Assembly: GCA_030765665.1 (NCBI GenBank)
Contig: JAVCCD010000193.1
Span: 1-13,444 of the forward strand
From: Candidatus Tenebribacter mawsonii
GTDB lineage: Bacteria; Cloacimonadota; Cloacimonadia; Cloacimonadales; TCS61
Direction of reading: 5' to 3'
DNA: 13,444 nt
Shown here: piece after piece, positions 1-7,242 of the stretch
Layout of the letters: the number at the start of each line of letters is the position of its first letter
Position numbering within the stretch: the first letter of the stretch is position 1
Notes under the pieces: generated by a model
Seen by the model: the letters and a program-made list of their open reading frames with translations, nothing else
Told to the model about the DNA's origin: nothing
The model's database searches: none
Program-made: the position numbers and the translations under genes

Positions 1-1
1 G

Positions 2-142
2 CTGAAAGAAGCAGGAGGCGGTAATTATTTTGAGGAGCTTTTGGCACGTATTCGTGATATTCGATCAAGCGAAAAAGTATTTTGGCGCAAGGTGTTGGAT
101 ATTTATGCAACAAGTATAGACTACGACCCCAAAACAGAATAA
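2..142 (+). pseudogene. RhuM-family protein, upstream fragment of a gene broken by an in-frame stop
   Basis: An open frame enters from the left edge and ends at TAA 140-142. Its last 46 residues include FEELLARIRDIRSSEKVFW and IYATSIDYDP, which I recognise as the central part of the RhuM 'virulence protein' family (function unknown, often found near restriction and other defence genes). In intact relatives, from memory, this stretch runs directly on into a segment like QNKMHWA. Here that continuation exists in the same frame immediately after the TAA (QNKMHW at about 170-187), with no insertion or frame change. The gene therefore looks whole except for one nonsense codon. The 5' end lies outside the window. 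A sequencing error at the TAA is the main alternative. Confidence 0.75.
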
Positions 143-175
143 TCTGCACTAGTATTCAAAACCATCCAAAATAAG

Positions 176-619
176 ATGCATTGGGCAAGTCACGGAGAAA
201 CAGCAGCAGAAACAATTTACAGAAGAGTAGATTCTGCTAAAGAGCATATTGGTTTAACTAACTTTAAATACGAAATACCTTCCAGAAAAGAGATCGAAAT
301 TGCTAAGAATTATCTTAATGAAGATGAACTGAAAATATTGAACCGAATGGTTACAGCATTTTTAGAAATTGCAGAAATTCAAGCTTTAGATCGCACTCCA
401 ATGTATATGGCAGATTGGATCAAGCAGTTAGATATTTTTCTAAAAATGACAAATAAGGATATTTTACAACATCCTGGGACAGTTTCACATAAGCAGGCTT
501 TAGAAAAAGCTCATTACGAGTATGAAATTTATAAAGAACAAGTAAAAAACCGAATATCTCAAGTTGAAAAGGAATTTATAAAGCAAATTGAAGACACTAC
601 AAAAAGGCTGAAAAAATGA
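176..619 (+). CDS. RhuM-family protein, C-terminal part (possibly a separate 147-aa product or part of a pseudogene)
   Basis: This is the distal part of the RhuM-family gene, in the same frame as the fragment ending at 142. Family landmarks in order are MHWASHGETAAETIYRR at the start, an IGLTNFK segment near residue 26, AKNYLNEDEL near 43-52, and the well-conserved PMYMADWIKQLD at about 75-86. A charged, probably helical tail ends in KKRLKK-like sequence. ATG 176 is only the first methionine after the nonsense codon. No convincing Shine-Dalgarno precedes it, so independent translation is doubtful. The TGA stop (617-619) overlaps the ATG of the downstream helicase-nuclease (616-618), so the two genes were built to be translated together. 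RhuM proteins have no established biochemical activity. The link to defence is by neighbourhood only. Confidence 0.7.
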   Translation: MHWASHGETAAETIYRRVDSAKEHIGLTNFKYEIPSRKEIEIAKNYLNEDELKILNRMVTAFLEIAEIQALDRTPMYMADWIKQLDIFLKMTNKDILQHPGTVSHKQALEKAHYEYEIYKEQVKNRISQVEKEFIKQIEDTTKRLKK

Positions 620-3105
620 GTAACAATCTTTTTCCTCCACGCCCATCTTCCACGCCAACAATTTATGCTTATCAAATCTTAGGTGCAGAAAATAGACGAG
701 GATTACTTAAAGTTGGTTTCACCAATATAAATGCACAAGAGCGAGTAAAACAGCAATTACAAACCGCAGGTTTAGAATACAACATTGTAATAGAAGAATC
801 AGCTATGCGTAATGATGGATCCGGTTTTTCTGATCATGAAGTACATCGTCAGCTAAAAAAAGATGGTTTTATTAATACCGACGGAGAATGGTTCAGATGT
901 GAAGTCTCAGATGTTAAATCTGCTATAATTGCAGTTCGGGATGGTGAAGATAAAAATAGAGAAAGAATCCATAACTTTAAAATGCGACCTGAACAACAAG
1001 AAGCAGTAAACAAAACTTATCAACATTTCTTTGATTTCAAAAATAAAGAGCCTAATAAAACTCCTCATTTCTTGTGGAATGCCAAAATGCGATTCGGTAA
1101 AACTTTTGCATCATATCAATTAGCATTAAAAATGAATTGGAAGAAAGTTTTAGTTCTTACTTTTAAACCTGCTGTACAAAGTGCTTGGGAAGAAGATTTA
1201 AATACTCACAAAGATTTTGGAGGCTGGCAGTTTATTTCAAGAGCTGGTCTTGAATTTAATGAAGCCGATGAGAATAAACCATTTGTATGTTTTGGATCAT
1301 TCCAGGATTATCTCGGTAAAAATTCTGCTGGGGGTATTAAACCAAAAAATGAATGGGTACACTGCACAAATTGGGATTGTGTAATTTTTGATGAATACCA
1401 TTATGGTGCTTGGCGAGAAAATGCTAAAGAACTTTTTGAAAGTGAAGAAAATGAACTAGTGATGGAGATGGGTAATGTCAAAGAATTTGATGAAGAAATT
1501 TTACCGATCACTACAGATCATTATTTGTATCTTTCAGGCACACCATTTAGAGCCATAGAATCTGGTGAGTTTATTGAAGAACAAATTTTCAATTGGACTT
1601 ATTCTAATGAACAAAAAGCAAAAGAAGAATGGAGTGGTGAAAATAATCCTTATGCTTCTTTACCACGAATGGTACTGCTAACATACAGAATGCCTGATGA
1701 TATTAGAGATATAGCTTTGGGTGGAGAATTCAACGAGTTTGATCTAAATACATTTTTCAAAGCAAAAGGTAGTGGTAATAAAGCAAAATTCATCTATGAA
1801 GATGATGTTCAAAAATGGCTGAACTTAATTAGAGGGTCACATTTAGCAACCACATTAGATAATTTAAAACTCGGCGCAAAAAAACCACCAATGCCCTTCT
1901 CAGATAGTCGATTGCGAAATATTTTGAATCATACCTTTTGGTTTTTGCCAAGTGTTTCAGCTTGCTATGCAATGAGAAATTTAATGGAACAAAGACAAAA
2001 TAATTTCTATCATGAATACAACATTGTTGTTGCTGCAGGAAATAGTGCAGGCTTAGGTGTTGAAGCTTTACCACCAGTTTTTAAAGCGATGGGAGAACCA
2101 TTAAAATCTAAAACCATTACGTTATCTTGCGGTAAATTAACAACTGGAGTCTCTGTAAAACCATGGTCAGGTATTTTTATGCTCAGAAATTCTTCGAGCC
2201 CAGAAACTTATTTCCAAGCCGCATTCAGAGTTCAAACACCCTGGACTGTAAAAAATCCAGATGGTAAATCACCAAATGAAACAGAGATAATGAAAAACGA
2301 ATGCTATGTTTTCGATTTTGCACCCAACAGAGCATTATCTCAAATCGCAGATTACAGTTGTCGCCTTAATTTGAGTGAATCTAATCCCGAAAAAAAGGTT
2401 GCTGAATTTATTCATTTTTTACCAATTCTTGCTTATGATGGAAGTTCAATGAAGCAAATTGATGCAAGAGGTGTACTTGATATTTCAATGAGCGGTACAA
2501 CTGCAACCTTGCTGGCAAGAAGATGGGAAAGTGCATTGCTTGTAAATGTTGATAATGAGACCTTACAAAGATTGATGAGTAATGAAAAAGCTATGGAAGC
2601 ATTGATGAGTATTGAGGGCTTTAGAAAATTAAACAAAGATATTGAAATAATTATTAATAAATCGGATGCAGTAAAAAAAGCCAGAAAAGATGCAAACGAT
2701 AAAGATCTTACAAAAAAAGAGAAAAAGAAACTCACTGACGAAGAAAAGGAATATAAAAGCAATAGAAAGCAAATTCAGGAAAAGCTTATCAAATTCGCTA
2801 CCAGAATTCCAATTTTTATGTATCTCACAGATTTCCGTGAAAAAAGTCTTAAAGATGTAATTACTCAATTAGAACCAGGTTTATTTAAAAAAGTAACTGG
2901 ATTAAGCGTAAAAGATTTTGAGATTTTAGTTAGTCTTGGTGTGTTTAATAGCTCTTTAATGAATGATGCCGTTTACAAGTTCAAACGTTATGAAGATGCA
3001 AGCCTTGAATATATTGGAATTAACAAACATGAAGGTGAAGATATTGGGCTATATGATACTGTTTTAAGTTCTGAAGATTATATGGAGATTGTTGAGAATG
3101 AATAG
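616..3105 (+). CDS. GIY-YIG-like (T5orf172) nuclease fused to SF2 DEAD/DEAH-type helicase, probable restriction/defence protein
   Basis: The 829-residue protein has an N-terminal T5orf172 (Mug113) domain of the GIY-YIG nuclease superfamily at about residues 14-108. Visible there are IYAYQI, LLKVGFTN, Arg43, the DHEVHRQL helix (72-79) and DGEWF with Glu91. A superfamily 2 motor follows: PEQQEAV (Q-motif-like, 125-131), Walker A MRFGKTFAS (Lys162), motif II DEYH (259-262, a variant of DEAH), motif III SGTP (307-310), motif V GKLTTGVSV (506-514) and motif VI FQAAFRVQ (533-540). A lysine-rich, probably helical C-terminal region spans about 680-745. Such fusions resemble the cutting and translocating subunit of restriction systems, where the motor moves on DNA and the nuclease cleaves. 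It overlaps the RhuM frame by ATGA. No methyltransferase is visible within the window. It could also act as a modification-independent defence protein. Substrate and cleavage are inferred. Confidence 0.85.
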   Translation: MSNNLFPPRPSSTPTIYAYQILGAENRRGLLKVGFTNINAQERVKQQLQTAGLEYNIVIEESAMRNDGSGFSDHEVHRQLKKDGFINTDGEWFRCEVSDVKSAIIAVRDGEDKNRERIHNFKMRPEQQEAVNKTYQHFFDFKNKEPNKTPHFLWNAKMRFGKTFASYQLALKMNWKKVLVLTFKPAVQSAWEEDLNTHKDFGGWQFISRAGLEFNEADENKPFVCFGSFQDYLGKNSAGGIKPKNEWVHCTNWDCVIFDEYHYGAWRENAKELFESEENELVMEMGNVKEFDEEILPITTDHYLYLSGTPFRAIESGEFIEEQIFNWTYSNEQKAKEEWSGENNPYASLPRMVLLTYRMPDDIRDIALGGEFNEFDLNTFFKAKGSGNKAKFIYEDDVQKWLNLIRGSHLATTLDNLKLGAKKPPMPFSDSRLRNILNHTFWFLPSVSACYAMRNLMEQRQNNFYHEYNIVVAAGNSAGLGVEALPPVFKAMGEPLKSKTITLSCGKLTTGVSVKPWSGIFMLRNSSSPETYFQAAFRVQTPWTVKNPDGKSPNETEIMKNECYVFDFAPNRALSQIADYSCRLNLSESNPEKKVAEFIHFLPILAYDGSSMKQIDARGVLDISMSGTTATLLARRWESALLVNVDNETLQRLMSNEKAMEALMSIEGFRKLNKDIEIIINKSDAVKKARKDANDKDLTKKEKKKLTDEEKEYKSNRKQIQEKLIKFATRIPIFMYLTDFREKSLKDVITQLEPGLFKKVTGLSVKDFEILVSLGVFNSSLMNDAVYKFKRYEDASLEYIGINKHEGEDIGLYDTVLSSEDYMEIVENE

Positions 3106-3179
3106 TATAATATTAATCCAATGTAACTTGAATGTTAAAACACCGATAAAGAAGACTAGCCCTAACAAACGTGCCCACA

Positions 3180-3203
3180 ATCAGCAAGAAGATCAGCAAG
3201 AAG
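3180..3203. repeat. 12-bp tandem duplication in the seam between defence module and channel gene
   Basis: Two exact head-to-tail copies of ATCAGCAAGAAG occupy 3180-3191 and 3192-3203, within the otherwise gene-free 3106-3259. The local base composition (about 3150-3220) is visibly richer in G and C than the flanks. An open frame of 50 codons starts at ATG 3098 and runs through it, but the composition is low-complexity and I do not consider it a gene. No hairpin followed by a T-run is visible after the helicase gene. Confidence 0.6.
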
Positions 3204-3259
3204 AGCACCGCACACTCCAATCATTAAGTGAAATAAATTATAATAATTAGGAGTAAAAT

Positions 3260-4465
3260 ATGAACATTGAAACAATAAAAAATTTGTTAAGTATAAACGA
3301 ATTACAGGCGCAATTGGTTGCTGCTGCAGGAGTTTTGCTGTTATCTTTCATATTATATTTAATAACAAAAAATATATTGCTGAAAGTGATCCTGAAATTA
3401 AGTAAAAAAACAAAAACACTTTGGGATGATAAATTAATGGAGCGAAAAGTTTTCGATAAACTGAATTACATAATTCCAGTATTGATCATATATTTTTCAG
3501 CGAGTCTGTTCCCCATTTTCAAAGTTATGATAGAAAGATCCACCAAGACACTTATCGTCTGGTTTACTGTTATGGCAGCTTCTTCATTCCTCTCTGCAGT
3601 GAATGATATTTATCTTACATATAAAACCTCCCGAGACAAACCCATAAAAGGTTATTTGCAGATTGTTAAGATATTCTTTTTTATTATAGGTTTTATTGTT
3701 GCGCTGGGAATAATACTCGGTAAATCACCCTGGATTTTCGTGAGCGGATTAGGTGCGATGACAGCTATCCTGCTGCTAATATTCAAAGATACGATCCTCT
3801 CACTTATTGCCAGCCTGCAAATTTCTTTCAATGATCTGGTAAAGGTTGGAGATTGGCTTTCCGTTCCGCAGTATAATGCTGACGGAGATGTTATAGATAT
3901 TGCCTTGCACACAGTTAAGATCCAGAATTGGGATAAGACCATTTCGGTAATTCCCACTCATAAATTGATCGATGGAACTTTTAAGAATTGGCGTGGAATG
4001 CAAGATTCAGGTGGAAGAAGAATAAAGCGAGCTATAAATATTGATATTTCCAGTATAAAATTCTGTGATGATGCAATGCTTAAAAAGTTTGAGAAATTCG
4101 AACTTCTGCAAAATTACTTTACTTCTAAAAAGAAAGAGATTTCCGAATATAACACAGTCAATAAAATAGATACGACCGAATTGATAAACGGACGTAATCT
4201 CACCAATATTGGAACCCTGCGAGCTTATATCAGTGAGTTTTTGAAACATCATCCAAACGTAAAGAAAGATATGACTTTCCTGATCAGGCAATTAGCTCCT
4301 GGTTCTTCTGGTCTTCCCATTGAGATTTATGTTTTTGTTAATGATATCGAATGGGCAAATTACGAAGCGATTCAAGCTGATATTTTTGATCATATCTTAG
4401 CTGTTGTGCCGGAATTTGATCTAAGGATTTTTCAGTATCCTTCTGGATATAGTTTTTTGAAGTAA
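3260..4465 (+). CDS. MscS-family mechanosensitive ion channel, YbdG-like
   Basis: This 401-residue inner-membrane channel should open under membrane tension to release solutes on osmotic downshift. Hydrophobic segments at about 18-38, 68-88, 96-116 and 133-153 precede the pore-lining helix at about 160-182 (GLGAMTAILLLIFKDTIL). The MscS beta-domain follows with VKVGDWLSVP (194-203), ADGDVIDIALHTVKIQNWD (207-225), FKNWRGM (241-247) and SGGRRIKRAINID (250-262). The ADGxVIDI and SGGRRIKR stretches and the length closely match E. coli YbdG, the miniconductance-type channel of about 415 residues, rather than small MscS. ATG 3260 is preceded by GGAG at 3250-3253 with good spacing. It stands alone: the defence genes upstream end 154 bases away and 335 non-coding bases follow. 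I see no recognisable operon partner. Confidence 0.92.
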   Translation: MNIETIKNLLSINELQAQLVAAAGVLLLSFILYLITKNILLKVILKLSKKTKTLWDDKLMERKVFDKLNYIIPVLIIYFSASLFPIFKVMIERSTKTLIVWFTVMAASSFLSAVNDIYLTYKTSRDKPIKGYLQIVKIFFFIIGFIVALGIILGKSPWIFVSGLGAMTAILLLIFKDTILSLIASLQISFNDLVKVGDWLSVPQYNADGDVIDIALHTVKIQNWDKTISVIPTHKLIDGTFKNWRGMQDSGGRRIKRAINIDISSIKFCDDAMLKKFEKFELLQNYFTSKKKEISEYNTVNKIDTTELINGRNLTNIGTLRAYISEFLKHHPNVKKDMTFLIRQLAPGSSGLPIEIYVFVNDIEWANYEAIQADIFDHILAVVPEFDLRIFQYPSGYSFLK

Positions 4466-4800
4466 TGAAAGAAGATTAACACAGAGACACGAGATACCAA
4501 GAGACAGGAAACAGAAAAACAAAAGTAAATCGCTCTTGAAAATGTCAGTTTTGGTTATCAGTTTTAGTTGCATTTTCTGTCGACGTTGTGGGTGATTAAA
4601 TGATTTTTCAGACGACAAAATTTATATAATGTAAACTTCATTAACTATCATTTTATATCACAAATTCTTCTCTAAATGAATTTAAGGAATATTTGACGAA
4701 ATAACAGTCAAAACCACAACTAATCTCACAACGTTTCAGAATTTCACATATTTTTTGAGTTGGCTAAAAGTCATGTTAGCAATAGATTGAACATATAAAA
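4466..4800. other. Non-coding intergenic region between channel gene and tRNA-Arg
   Basis: No gene is supported here. Contents seen: a degenerate purine-rich stretch at about 4477-4526 built on CAGAGACAC and GAGACAGG-like units, and a 7-bp dyad GAAAATG (4538-4544) / CATTTTC (4571-4577) enclosing two TCAGTTTT copies. A weak hairpin GCTAA (4763-4767) / TTAGC (4776-4780) lies 20 bases beyond the tRNA 3' end on the minus strand. It has no T-run, so it is only a doubtful tRNA terminator or processing element. Confidence 0.5.
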
Positions 4801-4877
4801 TGGCACGCCCGAGAGGATTCGAACCCCTAACCCCCTGATCCGTAGTCAAGTACTCTATCCAATTGAGCCACGGGCGC
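4801..4877 (-). tRNA. tRNA-Arg, anticodon ACG
   Basis: Read on the minus strand, the sequence folds into a complete cloverleaf. The acceptor stem is GCGCCCG with CGGGCGT (one G-U at the end), and the D-stem is GCTC with GAGT. The anticodon stem CTTGA/TCAGG holds loop CTACGGA, giving anticodon ACG (bases 4841-4843). The variable loop is 5 nt, and the T-arm AGGGG-TTCGAAT-CCTCT is paired with one G-U. The discriminator base is G, and CCA is encoded (4801-4803). ACG normally has its A34 edited to inosine by TadA to read CGU, CGC and CGA. The gene is divergent from the asparaginase operon and has its own likely promoter. Confidence 0.97.
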
Positions 4878-4886
4878 ACGTATGTG

Positions 4887-4916
4887 TTAATCCAATTTTT
4901 ACACTTTTTATGTCAA
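4887..4916 (-). promoter_or_regulatory. Likely sigma70-type promoter of tRNA-Arg
   Basis: On the minus strand a perfect TTGACA (4911-4916) is followed after 18 bases by GATTAA (4887-4892) as a weak -10. That would start transcription only a few bases before the mature tRNA 5' end at 4877, as expected for a tRNA gene. The -35 is strong and the -10 is poor, so the exact -10 is uncertain. Confidence 0.5.
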
Positions 4917-4971
4917 GATATTTAAGCCCTCTATTTGTAATGTTAGCCCCCTCAAGTTTTATCATATATAC

Positions 4972-5000
4972 TTGACATCCAGAGCACTACATTTTATCTG
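4972..5000 (+). promoter_or_regulatory. Likely promoter of the asparaginase operon
   Basis: A perfect TTGACA at 4972-4977 is followed after 17 bases by TATCTG (4995-5000). Transcription would begin near 5006-5008, just before the ribosome-binding site. The same TTG could be read as an in-frame start codon for a longer asparaginase. Its fit as a -35 box is a further reason to reject that longer start. Confidence 0.5.
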
Positions 5001-5013
5001 CAATAAATTTTAT

Positions 5014-5017
5014 GAGG
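5014..5017 (+). promoter_or_regulatory. Shine-Dalgarno deciding the asparaginase start
   Basis: GAGG lies five bases before ATG 5023. The frame is open further upstream to 4972, but that extension (FICNKFYEVE-like) matches nothing in the family and carries the promoter. The family N-terminus KKILIVTTGGTI begins right after ATG 5023. Confidence 0.7.
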
Positions 5018-5022
5018 TTGAA

Positions 5023-6003
5023 ATGAAGAAAAAAATTTTAATAGTTACAACTGGTGGAACTATTGCAATGAAGCATAATAGTCCATTCGGTGTGGTCCCA
5101 AATGATGAGTTTGCTGAACATTTACGTTCTTTCCCGCAATTAGATGAAGTTGCTGTTATAGATGTTTTTGAATTTTCTAATATACCAAGTCCTTTTATGA
5201 ATCCAGTTATAATGTTAGAATTAGCCAAAACTATCGATAAAATGATCACAGATTATGATGGAGCTGTTATAACTCATGGCACTGATACCTTAGAAGAGAC
5301 GGCGTATATGTTGGATCTGATTCTAAAAACTAATAAGCCGGTAATTTTTACAGCTGCTATGCGAAGCAATTCCGAGTTAGGACTTGATGGACCTAGAAAT
5401 ATTGTTGGTGCTGTACGAGTTGCAGCATCAGAGCAATCATCTAATCGTGGAGTATTAGTTGTAATGAATGATGAGGTTGATTCAGCTCGTGATGTTGTGA
5501 AAACCGATTCCAGTAAAACAGATTCATTCATAAGTCCTTCACTTGGTCTCTTAGGAGTTGTCGATCCTGATAGAATAATATTTTATCGAAGATTAGAAAA
5601 ACTTGAAAAAATACTTACGGATTCAATTGAGCCTAACATAGATTTGATAAAGTGTTGTAGTGGAATGGATGGTAGATTTATTGATGCTTCTATTAAAAAT
5701 GGTGCAAAAGCAATTGTAGTGGAAGCATTTGGAAGAGGAAATGTACCAAAAACAATTTTACCATCACTTGAAAATGCAATCAAAAAAAATATAATTATTG
5801 TTCTCGTTTCCCGAACTTATACCGGACGTGTATTAGCAGAATATGGTTATGAAGAAGGAGGATTATTCCTCCAAAAAAAAGGTGTAATATTGGGTGGAGA
5901 TCTAAAAGGACCAAAGATGCGGATAAAACTAATGGTTCTTTTTGGGAAATACGGAAACGCTACCGATGTAAAAAAATATTTATTAAATAATAAGGAAAAC
6001 TAA
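5023..6003 (+). CDS. L-asparaginase, cytoplasmic type
   Basis: This 326-residue enzyme hydrolyses L-asparagine to aspartate and ammonia. Both signature motifs are present: TTGGTI at residues 9-14, whose Thr13 is the expected nucleophile, and THGTDTLEETA at 84-94, with the second catalytic set Thr87-Asp88. Lys160 in DVVKTD corresponds to the conserved active-site lysine. There is no signal peptide, so it acts in the cytoplasm, like AnsA rather than the periplasmic AnsB. Length is normal for the family. I chose ATG 5023 because of the GAGG before it and because the family homology starts there. It is the first gene of a four-gene operon. AAGGA (5992-5996), near its end, serves the next gene, which begins directly after the TAA. 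Some relatives also use glutamine or act in Glu-tRNA amidotransfer (GatD), but the extra GatD N-terminal domain is absent. Confidence 0.93.
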   Translation: MKKKILIVTTGGTIAMKHNSPFGVVPNDEFAEHLRSFPQLDEVAVIDVFEFSNIPSPFMNPVIMLELAKTIDKMITDYDGAVITHGTDTLEETAYMLDLILKTNKPVIFTAAMRSNSELGLDGPRNIVGAVRVAASEQSSNRGVLVVMNDEVDSARDVVKTDSSKTDSFISPSLGLLGVVDPDRIIFYRRLEKLEKILTDSIEPNIDLIKCCSGMDGRFIDASIKNGAKAIVVEAFGRGNVPKTILPSLENAIKKNIIIVLVSRTYTGRVLAEYGYEEGGLFLQKKGVILGGDLKGPKMRIKLMVLFGKYGNATDVKKYLLNNKEN

Positions 6004-7242
6004 ATGTTAAACATTCTTGAAATGATGAAGCAATATTTTGCTCATCACATCATTTTCAGTGCTGGATTACTGCTTATTGTCGGATACATTTTCGGGCAAC
6101 TAGCTGAGAAAATTAAACTACCTACAATCACAGGTTATATCCTCGCAGGTGTCTTTATCGGAAGTTCAGGATTAAAATTGATCCGACACGAGAACATGGA
6201 AATATTATATATACTATCGGAGATAACACTTTCTTTTATCGCTGTTATTATTGGTGGTGAATTTTCATTTTACAAACTCAAATTATATGGCAAAAAGATC
6301 CTCATTCTTACTCTTACACAAATGTTCCTAACTTTCTTCCTTGTTTCATTTGGCCTTTTAGCAATTGGATTCTCTAACTATATTGCCTTTGTTCTTGGTG
6401 CTATCTCAGCTGCAACTGCTCCTGCAGCAACTGTGGTAATAGTGGAAAAACTAAAAGCAAGAGGCAAATTTGTAGATTACCTATATGGAATTGTTGCTCT
6501 AGATGATGCCGGAACAGTAATTCTATTTTCAATTGCATTCGCAATTTCCGGTTCGATGATGGGAGATGTTCAAGTAAGTATTTCACATTCCGTTATTCAT
6601 GCATTTAAAGAGATTATCATTTCAATAATTCTTGGAGCAATAAGTGGTCTTGTAATCCATTTTGTAACAATAAAAAAACGTAATTTGAATGAGATCAAAA
6701 TCATCTCTCTTGGTATCATCTTCATTACTACTTCAATTGCTATAAGCCTGCATTTATCACCACTAATTGCAAATATGGCATTGGGTATGCTAATAATTAA
6801 TATGAACAAAAAGAATGCACGAATTCTTTTTTCATTTGAGCCAATGACACCGCCTTTATATGCTATTTTTTTTGCAATTGCTGGTGCAGAATTAGATATC
6901 TCCGTTTTTGCCGATCCTATAATTCTCTTAGCTGGTATTGTTTATATAGTTTTAAGATTTGCCGGAAAGTATTTTGGAATATTTATTAGTGGTTTCGCAT
7001 TGAGGATAGATAAGAATGTAAGAAATTATCTTGGACTAAGCCTGCTTCCACAAGCTGGTGTTGCAATTGGGTTAATGTTGTTTGTGCAAGCCTCACCGAT
7101 AATTCAACAGACAACTCCTGAGATCCAAAACGAAATTGCTCAGATGACAAACATCATTTTAATGTCTGTTTTTGTTAACGAAGTTATCGGACCACCACTA
7201 TCCAAATTTGCTATATTAAAAAACCTGAAAAGGAGAAAGTAA
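6004..7242 (+). CDS. CPA2-family cation/proton antiporter (probable Na+/H+)
   Basis: This 412-residue protein is strongly hydrophobic, with about a dozen membrane segments and no soluble regulatory tail. Recognisable CPA2 features are LPTITGYILAGVFIG (39-53), SAATAPAATVV (135-145), which corresponds to the unwound crossing helix of NapA-like antiporters, and ALDDAGTV (165-172), whose Asp167-Asp168 pair occupies the ion-binding position. A paired DD/ND motif is characteristic of electrogenic exchangers (one Na+ for two H+). That stoichiometry is an inference from the family. The KTN/RCK domain common on Kef-type relatives is missing, and the EIIA/PII-like protein next door may supply regulation. 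ATG follows the asparaginase TAA immediately, with AAGGA at 5992-5996. Its own stop shares an A with the next start (TAATG). Confidence 0.88.
   Translation: MLNILEMMKQYFAHHIIFSAGLLLIVGYIFGQLAEKIKLPTITGYILAGVFIGSSGLKLIRHENMEILYILSEITLSFIAVIIGGEFSFYKLKLYGKKILILTLTQMFLTFFLVSFGLLAIGFSNYIAFVLGAISAATAPAATVVIVEKLKARGKFVDYLYGIVALDDAGTVILFSIAFAISGSMMGDVQVSISHSVIHAFKEIIISIILGAISGLVIHFVTIKKRNLNEIKIISLGIIFITTSIAISLHLSPLIANMALGMLIINMNKKNARILFSFEPMTPPLYAIFFAIAGAELDISVFADPIILLAGIVYIVLRFAGKYFGIFISGFALRIDKNVRNYLGLSLLPQAGVAIGLMLFVQASPIIQQTTPEIQNEIAQMTNIILMSVFVNEVIGPPLSKFAILKNLKRRK

Noticed and set aside
2433..2868. Minus-strand frames opposite the helicase, rich in Phe, Ser and Leu
   Set aside because: They are complements of the lysine- and glutamate-rich helicase C-terminus, with no start signals. 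They are shadows of the real gene.
3158..3175. CCTAACAAACG, similar to the start of some integron attC sites
   Set aside because: Only about nine bases match, no partner GTTRRRY core or long dyad follows within the seam, and no integrase or cassette array is present.
3239..3244. Exact TATAAT before the mechanosensitive channel gene
   Set aside because: Transcription would start inside the Shine-Dalgarno (3250-3253), and no -35 is found at the right distance. In AT-rich DNA this is likely chance.
3098..3250. A 50-codon plus-strand frame (ATG 3098) overlapping the end of the helicase gene
   Set aside because: Low-complexity Gln/Glu/Lys-rich product spanning the tandem duplication, with no Shine-Dalgarno or recognisable domain.
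4538..4577. GAAAATG/CATTTTC dyad as terminator of the channel gene
   Set aside because: The stem is 7 bp and AT-rich, the loop is 26 bases and no T-run follows.
4972..5022. Longer asparaginase starting at TTG 4972
   Set aside because: The extension has no family similarity, the TTG is part of a perfect -35 box, and GAGG plus the family N-terminus point to ATG 5023.
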